Assembly: GCA_028285465.1 (NCBI GenBank)
Contig: JANQPD010000045.1
Coordinates: 1 to 64,000 of the forward strand
From: Owenweeksia sp.
GTDB taxonomy: Bacteria; Bacteroidota; Bacteroidia; Flavobacteriales; Schleiferiaceae
DNA: 64,000 nucleotides
Reading direction: 5' to 3'
Within the stretch, counting starts at the first letter, position 1; the number at the start of each line of letters is the position of its first letter. The notes under the pieces are model-generated. The model was not told the origin of the DNA, searched no databases, and saw only the letters and a list, made by a program, of their open reading frames with translations. This document shows positions 38,976 through 47,345 of this stretch, one piece after another. Both the position numbers and the translations under genes were made by a program.

Positions 38976-40042
38976 GCGAGCAGTTAGCCCATATTCGTCA
39001 CGATTACCTGCGGTATGCAAATTGTTGGGAAGACGCTGATTTGTTGCTTCACGCGCTCAAAATTAAAAAAGGTGAAACCGTCATTTCTATTGCATCAGGA
39101 GGAGACAACAGCTTTTCCCTACTCACAGGAGATCCGTCCAAAGTAATTGCGGTGGACTTAAATGTTGTTCAAATCAAGGTCACCGAGCTTAAAAAAGCTG
39201 CCTTTCAGTCGCTTACTTATCCAGAATTTCTTGAGTTCCTTGGCTTTCGCCACTCGAAGTCCAGGTTAGAGTACTGGCGCCGTATAAGACCACAACTAGA
39301 GCCAAACACCCGGCTTTATTGGGATGAGAAATTTCAATGGATACAGAATGGACTTATCAGCTCGGGGAAATTCGAAAAGTATTTCAAGCTCTTTCGCACT
39401 TACGTCCTTCCTCTCGTCCACAAAAAGAAAACACTGGACGAGTTGTTGCGCCAAAAGTCCGCTTCTGAGCAAAGGGAATTCTACCACAAGCGTTGGAACA
39501 CCTGGCGATGGAGACTTGTATTCAAGTTCTTCTTTAGTCGTTTCATCATGGGACGGTTTGGCCGGGATCCCGCATTTCTTAGATATGTGACCGAACACGT
39601 TGGAGAGTTTATCTTCAACCGGGCTGAACATCACCTTCAGTCAACCGCCTGCCAGTCGAATCCTTATCTTGAGTTCATCTTCACGGGACAATTCAGCAAG
39701 AGTCTGCCACACTATGCCAGGCCTGAAAATTTCGATAAAATCAAATCGAATATTCAAAACTTAACATTATTTGAAGGCCCCATTCACCTGGTAGCTGCAG
39801 AAGAGGTTCATGCATTCAACTTGTCAAATATTTTTGAGTACTTTGATGAGGACACCTTTGACAAGGTAGCACATGGAATCATTTCGAAAGCAGCTCCTGA
39901 TGCCAGATTTGCCTATTGGAATCTGATGATTAAACGGAGCTTATCAGATGCCGATTCAAGAATTCATGCGTTTGGCGGTGAGATTGCCCATATTGACATG
40001 GGTTTCTTCTATCGGGATTTTAAGATTCAAATGCTCAAATGA
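38972..40042 (+). CDS. BtaA-like DUF3419 aminocarboxypropyltransferase
   Basis: A protein of 356 residues. BtaA transfers the 3-amino-3-carboxypropyl group of S-adenosylmethionine to diacylglycerol, the first step of betaine-lipid synthesis. The early segment RYANCWEDADLL and the SAM loop ISIASGGDNSFSLL (about 38-51) followed by VIAVDLNVVQ are typical of the family. The C-terminal part keeps EFIFTGQF and the SDADSRIHAFG stretch. No BtaB methyltransferase is adjacent, so the product would stay an unmethylated homoserine ether, or the acceptor is not diacylglycerol. Both neighbours overlap it by 4 nt. Confidence 0.85.
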   Translation: MSEQLAHIRHDYLRYANCWEDADLLLHALKIKKGETVISIASGGDNSFSLLTGDPSKVIAVDLNVVQIKVTELKKAAFQSLTYPEFLEFLGFRHSKSRLEYWRRIRPQLEPNTRLYWDEKFQWIQNGLISSGKFEKYFKLFRTYVLPLVHKKKTLDELLRQKSASEQREFYHKRWNTWRWRLVFKFFFSRFIMGRFGRDPAFLRYVTEHVGEFIFNRAEHHLQSTACQSNPYLEFIFTGQFSKSLPHYARPENFDKIKSNIQNLTLFEGPIHLVAAEEVHAFNLSNIFEYFDEDTFDKVAHGIISKAAPDARFAYWNLMIKRSLSDADSRIHAFGGEIAHIDMGFFYRDFKIQMLK

Positions 40043-40704
40043 ATACCCCTCTCCTCAATACCACCATACTTGCAGGGATATACCTCGCGCTATTCTGTTT
40101 TTCCGAATGGCTTTATCATTTCAAAAAAGTGGAAGGAGAGGTCACGAGAAAAATCACACATGCTGTTTCGGGGATCCTGGCACTTAGCTTTCCCTTTTTC
40201 GTTAACGACCTGTTATTGGTTGGGCTTCTGTCTGCAAGTTTCCTGCTCCTTCTTTTTGCCGGTGATCGCTGGGGCTTTTTACAGTCGATTCACAAGGTAG
40301 GTCGGAAAACCCACGGTAGTAAACTCTTTCCGGTTGCCGTGTTCTTATGCTACTGTCTTACGGATTATTACGATGATCTCACCTACTACTACGCGCCGCT
40401 TTTAATCTTGGCAATCAGTGATCCGTTTGCGGCCATGGTGGGAAAGAACAAACCCATTCGAAAGTACACCACCTTAGGTCATCAAAAAAGCTTCGGTGGT
40501 TCCGGAGCGTTTTTGTTACTGGCCTTACTTATTCTCACCGGTGTGTTTTATTTCACGATGGAATCTTGGTCATTCGGCTTGGTCGGACTCATACTTTTGA
40601 TAGCGGTAAGCACCACCATTGTAGAAGCATTCGGTCATAGTGGTTGGGATAACCTTACAATACCATTAACTGCAAACGTAATTATATGGCTATGGATCAA
40701 ATAA
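40039..40704 (+). CDS. dolichol/phytol kinase-like membrane protein
   Basis: A protein of 221 residues with about seven membrane helices, related to SEC59/VTE5 kinases and CTP-using CdsA-type enzymes. Landmarks are EVTRKITHAVSG near the N-terminus, ISDPFAAMVG, GHQKSFGGS and the C-terminal VEAFGHSGWDNLTIPL. In this family CTP phosphorylates a polyisoprenoid alcohol. An isoprenoid alcohol substrate would agree with the HMG-CoA reductase and UbiA genes upstream. Start ATG at 40039, overlapping the BtaA-like stop. The next gene starts inside its 3' end. Confidence 0.8.
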   Translation: MNTPLLNTTILAGIYLALFCFSEWLYHFKKVEGEVTRKITHAVSGILALSFPFFVNDLLLVGLLSASFLLLLFAGDRWGFLQSIHKVGRKTHGSKLFPVAVFLCYCLTDYYDDLTYYYAPLLILAISDPFAAMVGKNKPIRKYTTLGHQKSFGGSGAFLLLALLILTGVFYFTMESWSFGLVGLILLIAVSTTIVEAFGHSGWDNLTIPLTANVIIWLWIK

Positions 40705-41654
40705 TTAGTGTAGTGGAGGTTGGAGGTACCGACCGGCGATTTCGAGATTGCCGGCATGCAGGTGATGTTCCAACGCAGCATCTGGAATCTTGTGCACTAG
40801 CTGTTGTAAATGAAAACTGCGTAGGACGGGTAGCGGTGTATTGTAATCCATATCTGGAAGATTCTATTGGTGTGTTAGGCGGATGGGCTTGTATAGATGA
40901 CGAGAAAGTGAGTGCAGCCTTGCTGAATTGGGCGTGTGATCGATTAAAAACGATGGGCAAGTTAAAGGTGATTGGCCCGATGAACGGCAGCACGTGGTAT
41001 TCCTATCGCTTTTGTACATCCAGGTCTAAACCAGCTTTCTTTTCGGATGTTGATACCCCATTGCATTACGCCACTCAATTCGAAAATTATGGATTCGAGG
41101 TGGAGTCAGAGTACATCAGTCAGCAAGCGGACTGTCTCTTCGCCAACGCAGATATTATTAGCCATTTCGAAAGGAGATATCTCAATAATGGCTATCTGGT
41201 AAGAAGCTTCCATGCAAACTCGGCTGAAGAAGAACTGATGAAGATCGGTTCCTTTTGTATTGAAGCGTTCGATCAAAACCTGTACTATTCTCCAATTTCA
41301 CCGGGAGAGTTTGTGGAGCTCTACCTTCCCGTACTCCCCCACATCGACCCCAGGATCATTTCTATAATTGAAGATTCCGGGGGTACTATTCACGGGATCA
41401 ATTTTTGTCTACCCAATCTGTTGGATCCCGAAGGCAAAGAATATATCATTAAATCCCTTGCTAAACGGCGTGGAACACCCGTAAAAGGGATTGCCAATTT
41501 CTTAATGGATTATACGGAGAAAATCGCTCAGGAACTTGGGTATACCCATGCCATTCATGCATTGATGCAGGTTGACAATCCATCGGTGCGTATCTCCAAA
41601 CGACATAAAGGAGAGGTTCGATCGGTCTATCGATTATACTCCAAATCACTGTAA
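40686..41654 (+). CDS. GNAT-like acyltransferase of unknown substrate
   Basis: A protein of 320-322 residues; ATGs at 40686 and 40692 are both possible and overlap the upstream gene by 19 or 13 nt. The middle segment GPMNGSTWYSYRF, followed by a pattern of aromatic residues, resembles a family of double-domain GNAT-like proteins in Bacteroidota. The C-terminal half (VKGIANFLMDYTEKIAQELGY, then HALMQVDNPSVRIS) fits a GNAT acetyl-CoA-binding region. The clearly diagnostic Q/RxxGxG/A pyrophosphate loop is not evident, so the call is tentative. It may acylate the amino group placed by the BtaA-like enzyme. Confidence 0.55.
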   Translation: MAMDQIISVVEVGGTDRRFRDCRHAGDVPTQHLESCALAVVNENCVGRVAVYCNPYLEDSIGVLGGWACIDDEKVSAALLNWACDRLKTMGKLKVIGPMNGSTWYSYRFCTSRSKPAFFSDVDTPLHYATQFENYGFEVESEYISQQADCLFANADIISHFERRYLNNGYLVRSFHANSAEEELMKIGSFCIEAFDQNLYYSPISPGEFVELYLPVLPHIDPRIISIIEDSGGTIHGINFCLPNLLDPEGKEYIIKSLAKRRGTPVKGIANFLMDYTEKIAQELGYTHAIHALMQVDNPSVRISKRHKGEVRSVYRLYSKSL

Positions 41655-41663
41655 ATATGGACT

Positions 41664-43127
41664 ATGAACGTAACGCGCCACTTTCATGAAGCCGCAGCAA
41701 ACCACCCTGGTTTGGTGGCCATTATTGATGGGTGGAGACGTGTGACTTATACTGAGCTACAGCAAGGGGTTTATGGGCGAGCGGCATATTTCCAATCGAT
41801 GGGAATAGCCAAAGGGGATCGTGTATTCACCTTTATTCCCATGGGTATCGAGTTGTACGAAAGCGTGTTAGCCTTGATGCACATTGGGGCTACGCCGGTA
41901 TTTGTCGATGCCTGGGTCAATTTAGATCGCCTCTCGTTGAGCGCACAACTTGCCGACTGCAATGGAATTATTGGAGGCACAAAAGTGCGTCTCTTGCGGA
42001 TGGCGCTTAGAGAACTAAGAAAAATCCCGGTGTTCTTATCCCTCTCAAAAAAAGGACAAGGCGAAATTGAACTTGCGGAAGTAGATGAATCGGATAGTGC
42101 ACTTATCACCTTTACAACCGGAAGTACGGGAATACCGAAGGCAGCTGATCGTTCACATCGGTTCTTGAACGCTCAATTTGAAGCCTTGAAGTTGGAAATT
42201 AATCCACAGCCAGGTGATATAGATCTAATCACGTTGCCCATTGTGTTATTCGTGAACTTGGGTGTGGGGGCCACTTCGGTAATCCCAACTTTTAAACTCT
42301 CGAAACCTGATACGCTAAAAGCCGAAAAAGAATATCATTGGCTGGTTAAGAATAAGGTGAAACGGGTGATATCGTCACCCTTCTACATGTTAAAGATTGC
42401 TGATTTCTTGAAAAAAGTAAGGCGGGCCGATTTACAATTGAGGGAGGTTTTTACCGGTGGAGCACCTGTTTATCCTGATGAAGCAGCCCAGCTGATTTCA
42501 TGTTTACCCAAGGCCAGGGTTAATATTGTGTATGGTTCAACTGAGGCCGAGCCCATTAGTATCATTTCTGCACACGAGTTGGTCAATTCCACGGTGGTTA
42601 ATGGATTAAATGTTGGGACCCCAAACAAGGCGATTAGCATCAGGATCCTTGAGATTGGCCAATATAATCCGGTAGATGTTGTCCCCGGGCAGGTAGGTGA
42701 GATTACCGTTTCCGGTGCCCATGTTTTAGATCGATACTTTCGAAATGAGGAAGCCTTTAGGAAGAATAAATTTGAGCAGGCAGGTAGGCTTTGGCACCGA
42801 ACAGGCGACAGCGGATTTCTCCATGATGGAAAACTGTATCTCACAGGACAGGCAGATAAACTGATCAACCGTGGTGGATGGATAGCACCTCTATTAGTTG
42901 AGGCCGAACTGCGAAGCTTCGGCATATCCAAATCGACCGCATTAGAGATTGAGAATCAACTTATTCTTGTGATAGAAAGTGATTCAATCTCCCCGGAAGT
43001 AGCCACCTGGGCAGAGGAAAAGAGATTTAATCGAGTGCTGGTACATACCTGTATTCCGAGAGACTTGCGTCATAGATCAAAGATTGACTATGGAAAACTG
43101 GAAAAATGGGTTTGTCTGAGAATTTGA
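41664..43127 (+). CDS. AMP-dependent acyl/carboxylate ligase (OleC-like)
   Basis: A protein of 487 residues of the ANL superfamily. The ATP loop is ITFTTGSTGIPKAADRSH (about 148-165). A5 is seen in VYGSTEAEPIS and A7 in RLWHRTGDSGFL. The A8 hinge LINRGGWIAP follows, and the catalytic A10 lysine region reads RHRSKIDYGKLEKW. The IPRDLRHRSKID tail resembles OleC-type ligases more than long-chain acyl-CoA ligases. It activates a carboxylate with ATP; the carboxylate is unknown. It is the last gene, 9 nt after the GNAT-like gene. Only a weak hairpin (43133-43153) follows. Confidence 0.85.
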   Translation: MNVTRHFHEAAANHPGLVAIIDGWRRVTYTELQQGVYGRAAYFQSMGIAKGDRVFTFIPMGIELYESVLALMHIGATPVFVDAWVNLDRLSLSAQLADCNGIIGGTKVRLLRMALRELRKIPVFLSLSKKGQGEIELAEVDESDSALITFTTGSTGIPKAADRSHRFLNAQFEALKLEINPQPGDIDLITLPIVLFVNLGVGATSVIPTFKLSKPDTLKAEKEYHWLVKNKVKRVISSPFYMLKIADFLKKVRRADLQLREVFTGGAPVYPDEAAQLISCLPKARVNIVYGSTEAEPISIISAHELVNSTVVNGLNVGTPNKAISIRILEIGQYNPVDVVPGQVGEITVSGAHVLDRYFRNEEAFRKNKFEQAGRLWHRTGDSGFLHDGKLYLTGQADKLINRGGWIAPLLVEAELRSFGISKSTALEIENQLILVIESDSISPEVATWAEEKRFNRVLVHTCIPRDLRHRSKIDYGKLEKWVCLRI

Positions 43128-43229
43128 ACAGATGGGGGTACGTTAAATCCCCACCCTGGTGTTGTTGAAAAAAAAGGGCAGCATTTGTACAGAAAAGCTT
43201 ACCTTCACCCGTTGGTAACAATGGGTTAC

Positions 43230-43257
43230 TATATTTGCCGTTTCGGGCTCAAGCCCG
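43230..43257 (+). promoter_or_regulatory. promoter and leader hairpin of the HU/SPOR gene
   Basis: TATATTTG (43230-43237) matches the -7 consensus. A 6-bp inverted repeat CGGGCT/AGCCCG (43244-43257) lies in the short leader directly before the ATG at 43263. The hairpin could modulate translation; this is inference. Confidence 0.4.
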
Positions 43258-43262
43258 GTTTT

Positions 43263-44306
43263 ATGATGCAACGCACGATCGATTTACATATAAGTAAACT
43301 TCTTTTTCACCACGAGTGTGTAGTGGTGCCGAGCTTTGGTGCTTTTATTACCCGGCATCATCCGGCCGAGGTGAACCCGAGCACCCATATGTTCAGGCCG
43401 GCCGGTAAGCGGTTGAGCTTTAACGCCCGTGTAAATCAGAATGATGGCTTACTCGCGAATTACATCAGCAAAACTGAAGGGATCGGGTATAATGAGGCGC
43501 TGGAAAGCATCAACATCTCTGTTAGGGCCTGGAGGCGGATACTGCGCAGCGGAAAGCAGGTGAACCTGTCTTTAGTGGGCCGCTTGTATATGGACAATGA
43601 AGGAAATCTTCAGTTCAATCCCTCCCTGGAGGTTAACTATGATGTGCACTCTTTCGGGCTGGGCATTTTCAGAGCGCCCAGTGTGCCCCGCGAAATGGCA
43701 ATTGAGCAGGGCATCAATAAGGTTATTGAAACACATAAAAAAGTACGCGGGGAAAAGCTTCGCTTTCGCCCCCTCTTAAGGTGGGCTGCTATACTCACTC
43801 CTTTGGTCGCGCTGGGCATTTATACAACTACCGCCCTCACTCCCTTAAAACAAAATGGCTTTAGCGATTTTTCTTCCCTGTTCCCCTTTTATGAGAGCCG
43901 GGAAGTTGAAACAAGTACGGAGTTCGAGGCAGTAGAACCCTATGAATTACCTGTCCTGGAGGTTTCAGGCAGTCCTTATTTTGAGATTGAAGAACCGGAC
44001 ACACCTGAAGAAAAAGGTATAGAGGAGCCGTTTGCCGAAGAAAACAGCATGCCTGAAGCCAAAGTTAAAACAATCAAGAAGGCATCTACCTACCATATTG
44101 TGGTAGGCTCTTTTAAGGAGAAGGCCAATGCGCTGAAATACATACGCACCATCGAAGCACTTGGCGCAGAACCCTACATTGCGGAGGGAAACACCAATTT
44201 TCATCGCGTTTCTGTAGCGGGTTTTACTTCCCGGTCCAAAGCAGATCAAGCCTTGAAAGCATACAAAAAAAGCATCAATAGCGCGGCCTGGGTGTACCGC
44301 AATTAA
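43263..44306 (+). CDS. HU-CCDC81-type / SPOR domain membrane protein
   Basis: A protein of 347 residues from the ATG at 43263 (a second ATG at 43266 is equivalent). The N-terminal region (about 1-135) matches the HU-CCDC81 bacterial domains that precede SPOR in Bacteroidota proteins: VVVPSFGAFITRHHPAEV. A membrane helix lies at about 175-195 (WAAILTPLVALGIYTTTAL). After an acidic Glu/Pro-rich spacer comes a C-terminal SPOR domain (about 275-347, YHIVVGSFKEKANALKY), which binds denuded glycan strands at division septa. It likely works at the septum in the cell envelope. It is the first ordinary chromosomal gene after the operon. Confidence 0.85.
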   Translation: MMQRTIDLHISKLLFHHECVVVPSFGAFITRHHPAEVNPSTHMFRPAGKRLSFNARVNQNDGLLANYISKTEGIGYNEALESINISVRAWRRILRSGKQVNLSLVGRLYMDNEGNLQFNPSLEVNYDVHSFGLGIFRAPSVPREMAIEQGINKVIETHKKVRGEKLRFRPLLRWAAILTPLVALGIYTTTALTPLKQNGFSDFSSLFPFYESREVETSTEFEAVEPYELPVLEVSGSPYFEIEEPDTPEEKGIEEPFAEENSMPEAKVKTIKKASTYHIVVGSFKEKANALKYIRTIEALGAEPYIAEGNTNFHRVSVAGFTSRSKADQALKAYKKSINSAAWVYRN

Positions 44307-44310
44307 GCCT

Positions 44311-44318
44311 TACTTTTG
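44311..44318 (+). promoter_or_regulatory. -7 promoter element of the thioesterase gene
   Basis: TACTTTTG fits TAnnTTTG and lies just after the HU/SPOR stop. A transcript beginning a few bases later would favour the ATG at 44340 over the TTG at 44316, which lies inside the element. Confidence 0.4.
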
Positions 44319-44339
44319 CGCGAAATGCATGAGTGCGCA

Positions 44340-44870
44340 ATGAAAGCCAAAACGCCCAAAGAATCCCTTACCATATTGACGGAGATCGTTCTACCTAACG
44401 ATACCAATAACTTAAAGAATTTGTTTGGTGGTCAGTTGCTTAGCTGGATGGATAGATCCGCTGCCATTGCTGCCCACAGGCACTGCAAGCGTATCGTGGT
44501 AACGGCCTCGGTCAATAATGTCAGCTTTAACCACCCAATTCCACAAGGGAGTATTGTTACGCTTGAAGCAAAAGTTTCCCGTGCTTTTACGAGCAGCATG
44601 GAAATCTTCGTAGATGTATTTATTGAAGACCAGACCATTGCCGGGAAAAAGACAAAGGCCAATGAGGCGATCTACACTTTTGTAGCGGTAGACCAGCTTG
44701 GAAATCCCATCAACGTCCCGGCCATTGTTCCTGAAACACCTATCGAAAAGGCACGTTATGAAGGCGCCTTGCGCAGGAGGCAGCTCTCGCTTATACTGGG
44801 TGGGAAAATGAAACCGGATGAGGCTACGGAGCTAAAAGCCCTCTTCTTAAAGGAAGAGCAGAAAGCCTAA
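44340..44870 (+). CDS. acyl-CoA thioesterase, hotdog fold
   Basis: A protein of 176 residues with start ATG at 44340 (MKAKTPKES), which matches family N-termini; earlier starts add non-conserved residues. It hydrolyses acyl-CoA to free acid and CoA in the cytoplasm. The single hotdog domain shows the signature LPNDTNNLKNLFGGQLLSWMD, with Asn/Asp at the active site, and VNNVSFNHPIPQG. The length is that of the YciA/BFIT group. The C-terminal helix (ALRRRQLSLILGG) is common in Bacteroidota copies. It is convergent with the following membrane protein gene, with 2 nt between. Confidence 0.9.
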   Translation: MKAKTPKESLTILTEIVLPNDTNNLKNLFGGQLLSWMDRSAAIAAHRHCKRIVVTASVNNVSFNHPIPQGSIVTLEAKVSRAFTSSMEIFVDVFIEDQTIAGKKTKANEAIYTFVAVDQLGNPINVPAIVPETPIEKARYEGALRRRQLSLILGGKMKPDEATELKALFLKEEQKA

Positions 44871-44872
44871 GC

Positions 44873-45808
44873 TTACAAAAAAGTATACAGCACCAGGCTT
44901 AGCCAGGGCATTAAGAAAACGAGGTCCCGCAGCCACCACTTAGCCTGGTAATTCAGGTAGTTTGCCTGAAAGAAAGCTAAGGGAAAACAGAGGATGAGGT
45001 ATAGCGCCTCTCCATTTCCCGAAAAGGCATTCAGTACAAACACTAAGATCAGCACGCTCAGCATGAAGCCCGTTGCCTGACGTTTGTTTACTTTTCCTTT
45101 GGTAAGGGAAGAAAGAATATCCACTATTTCGAGCAGCAACCCCAGAAATACGGGCAGGATAACCACAAGGGGTCGGTAGAAACCCAGGTTTGGAGCAATT
45201 TTGAACGTCATAAAAGAGGAGGGCCATAAAAACTGATCAGTGAAAAACCACCGGATGGAAGCCACTAAAAAAATGGCCATTACAGTAGACAGAAGCGGGA
45301 TTATTGCGGTACGCAGGTTAAAAGAACCAAAATAAATAAGCGCCACCCAAAGTATGGGCATCAAAAACAACATATAAGGGTCTATATACATGCCCAGCCC
45401 GATAATAAGACCGATATCGGTAAGCAGCCAATAAGGCCTTGCAGCTTGTGAGAGGTGTAACATCCGGCCAAAGCAAAAGCTGAACAAGGGCAGTAGAACA
45501 CAAAAAGACAAAGTGGGTTGCAGGGCAGAGAAGAGAGCAGCGTAACCCGAGAGCGCAACCAGGGAAAAGTAATTGGGCTTTAACAACTTGTTTGTAAGCA
45601 ACTGCAAATTAAACCACCAGGCACTCAACACTACACTCAGTGCAATCAGTAGTTTCCTGAACCCGGTCTCTTCAACCAACAAGTCGTATCCCTCCAAAAA
45701 AGGTTGTGCGGAAGACAGAAAAGCCAACCAAATGCCCAAGGCGGAAGCGAATACGAAAGCCCCGACCAAAGAGGGGAGCGTTATGTTATAAAATAACCTT
45801 GTTAGCAT
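44873..45808 (-). CDS. DUF6427-like multi-pass membrane protein
   Basis: A protein of 311 residues with about nine hydrophobic helices and few charged loops. It resembles the DUF6427 proteins of Flavobacteriales, which are usually encoded back to back with a tiny single-helix protein, as is the case here (45849-46019). There is no catalytic motif. Function unknown; an inner-membrane structural or transport role is possible. The start is the ATG at 45808, which shares a 40-nt divergent spacer with the small gene. Confidence 0.7.
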   Translation of the reverse strand: MLTRLFYNITLPSLVGAFVFASALGIWLAFLSSAQPFLEGYDLLVEETGFRKLLIALSVVLSAWWFNLQLLTNKLLKPNYFSLVALSGYAALFSALQPTLSFCVLLPLFSFCFGRMLHLSQAARPYWLLTDIGLIIGLGMYIDPYMLFLMPILWVALIYFGSFNLRTAIIPLLSTVMAIFLVASIRWFFTDQFLWPSSFMTFKIAPNLGFYRPLVVILPVFLGLLLEIVDILSSLTKGKVNKRQATGFMLSVLILVFVLNAFSGNGEALYLILCFPLAFFQANYLNYQAKWWLRDLVFLMPWLSLVLYTFL

Positions 45809-45829
45809 GGCTCTTTTGTCATAATTTTG
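45799..45829 (+). promoter_or_regulatory. well-spaced promoter of the small membrane protein gene
   Basis: TTG (45799-45801) and TAATTTTG (45822-45829) are separated by 20 nt, which fits the -33/-7 pattern of Bacteroidota promoters. The ATG at 45849 follows 19 nt later. The -33 element lies inside the 5' end of the divergent DUF6427-like gene. Confidence 0.55.
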
Positions 45830-45848
45830 GCAGCCTAAATTCGCACAG

Positions 45849-46019
45849 ATGCAAGTTAAAGATATCGTTTACGCAATTGGTGACTTCTTTGAATGGACGT
45901 TTGAAATATTACCGGTATTGGGAAATATTCCCAACCTCTTGTTCCTTGTACTGGGTTTTCTGTTTTTCTTTTATTGGATGGGGCAAATGGCGAAGCACAA
46001 CCGCGCGGGAGAGCGCTAG
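45849..46019 (+). CDS. small single-helix membrane protein (DUF6341-like)
   Basis: A protein of 56 residues: MQVKDIVYAIGDFFEWTFE, then a membrane helix (LLFLVLGFLFFFYWMGQM) and a short basic tail. Size, helix position and location next to a DUF6427-like gene fit the small DUF6341 proteins of Flavobacteriales. Its stop TAG overlaps that of the convergent purD gene. The good promoter match upstream supports it being real. Function unknown. Confidence 0.7.
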   Translation: MQVKDIVYAIGDFFEWTFEILPVLGNIPNLLFLVLGFLFFFYWMGQMAKHNRAGER

Positions 46020-47299
46020 CTTTTTTCCTCCCCGAGATCAAAACCGATGTCTTTCCGGTAATACATCCCTTCAAAGGTTACTTCAGCCAGTGCTGCATAG
46101 CTCCTCTCCAGTGCTTCCTGCCGGGTTTCACCATAAGCAGTGCATGCCAGCACCCTGCCCCCGTTGCTAAGTACTCTGCCGTCTGCCTCTTTTGTACCCG
46201 CGTGAAAAACCAGGGCGTCTTTAACTTCTTCTAAACCGGAGATGTGTTTTCCCTTTTCATATTTTTCCGGGTAACCACCTGAAACAGCCATTACGGTAGT
46301 GGCATAGCGGGTATCTTTTTCCAACGACACTTCGTTTAGCCTTCCCTCTGAGGCGGCTTTGAGAAGAATAAGTAAATCGCTTTTAATGCGGGGCATCACC
46401 ACCTCCGTTTCAGGGTCACCCATGCGTACGTTGTATTCTATTACGTAGGGCTCTCCGGATACATGGGTAAGGCCAAAAAACACGAAGCCCTTATAATCCA
46501 TACCTTCTGCTGCAATCCCCGATATGGTTGGCTTAACAATGCGCTCTTCTACTTTCTGCATCAAGGCCTGGTCCACAAAAGGGACGGGACTTACAGCGCC
46601 CATACCTCCTGTATTCAAGCCCTTATCTCCTTCCCCGATGCGCTTGTAATCTTTGGCAACCGGCAGCAGGCAGTAGTGCTTGCCATCCGTAAGGGCAAAA
46701 ACAGAAAACTCCTGCCCATCCAGGTACTCTTCGATCACTACCCGGGTGCTGGCCGCCCCAAACTTTCCTTCCAGCATATGCCGCAATTCTGTTTTTGCTT
46801 CGTCCAGGTTGTGTAAAATGAGTACGCCTTTGCCTGCCGCAAGGCCATCTGCTTTGAGCACATAAGGAGGAGAAAGTGTGTCCAGGAAGGCTTCCCCTTC
46901 CGTTAAAGTATCAAGGGCAAAGGTTTTATAAGCTGCAGTCGGGATCTCGTATTTCTGCATAAAGCGCTTACAAAAATCCTTACTGCCCTCCAGCTGTGCG
47001 GCGGCAGCATCCGGCCCTATAACACCGATATGGCACAGATCGGGAGATGCACTGAAATGATCTTTTATGCCTTTTACCAAAGGGTCTTCGGGCCCTACTA
47101 TGAGCAAGTCAATGCTTTTGGATATGCAGTGCTCCCCGATCGTATGAAAATCGGTTACTTCAAGAGAAATGTTTTCTGCTATTTGTGCGGTACCGGCATT
47201 TCCCGGTGCTACATAGAGCGCTTCGCATTGTGCACTTTGTTTGATCTTCCACGCTATGGCATGCTCGCGGCCTCCGCCACCTAAAACTAGTATATTCAT
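46016..47299 (-). CDS. purD: phosphoribosylamine-glycine ligase
   Basis: A protein of 427 residues of the ATP-grasp superfamily. It joins phosphoribosylamine and glycine to give GAR in step 2 of purine synthesis. The N-terminal fold has VLGGGGREHAIAW. GPEDPLVKGI and GSKDFCKRFM follow, and the ATP-grasp region shows VLKADGLAAGKGV. The metal-binding end is seen in VIEYNVRMGDPETEVVMPRI. All are intact. It is convergent with the small membrane protein, sharing the stop site. A -7 match on its strand (TACTTTTG, 47329-47336) lies about 29 nt upstream. Confidence 0.97.
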   Translation of the reverse strand: MNILVLGGGGREHAIAWKIKQSAQCEALYVAPGNAGTAQIAENISLEVTDFHTIGEHCISKSIDLLIVGPEDPLVKGIKDHFSASPDLCHIGVIGPDAAAAQLEGSKDFCKRFMQKYEIPTAAYKTFALDTLTEGEAFLDTLSPPYVLKADGLAAGKGVLILHNLDEAKTELRHMLEGKFGAASTRVVIEEYLDGQEFSVFALTDGKHYCLLPVAKDYKRIGEGDKGLNTGGMGAVSPVPFVDQALMQKVEERIVKPTISGIAAEGMDYKGFVFFGLTHVSGEPYVIEYNVRMGDPETEVVMPRIKSDLLILLKAASEGRLNEVSLEKDTRYATTVMAVSGGYPEKYEKGKHISGLEEVKDALVFHAGTKEADGRVLSNGGRVLACTAYGETRQEALERSYAALAEVTFEGMYYRKDIGFDLGEEKS

Positions 47300-47328
47300 T
47301 TGGGTTTGCCTTCAATTTGTTTGGGCCA

Positions 47329-47336
47329 CAAAAGTA
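47329..47336 (-). promoter_or_regulatory. -7 promoter element of purD
   Basis: On the minus strand this reads TACTTTTG, a match to TAnnTTTG, 29 nt before the purD ATG. No -33 TTG at the usual spacing was found. Confidence 0.4.
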
Positions 47337-47345
47337 GTTTTTCAT

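Noticed and set aside
34440-43127. Archaeal-type ether-lipid synthesis cluster
   Set aside because: UbiA and a CTP-type kinase suggested it, but no GGGP synthase, CarS-type cytidylyltransferase or geranylgeranyl reductase is present.
43133-43153. Hairpin TGGGG/CCCCA after the operon as terminator
   Set aside because: The stem has only five pairs and no T run follows.
33871-43262. Genomic island with integrase and attachment sites around the seven-gene operon
   Set aside because: A few hand-counted lines look slightly more AT-rich and CGA/AGA codons look more frequent, but no integrase, tRNA or flanking repeat was found, so transfer is not claimed. A GC and codon-usage profile would decide.
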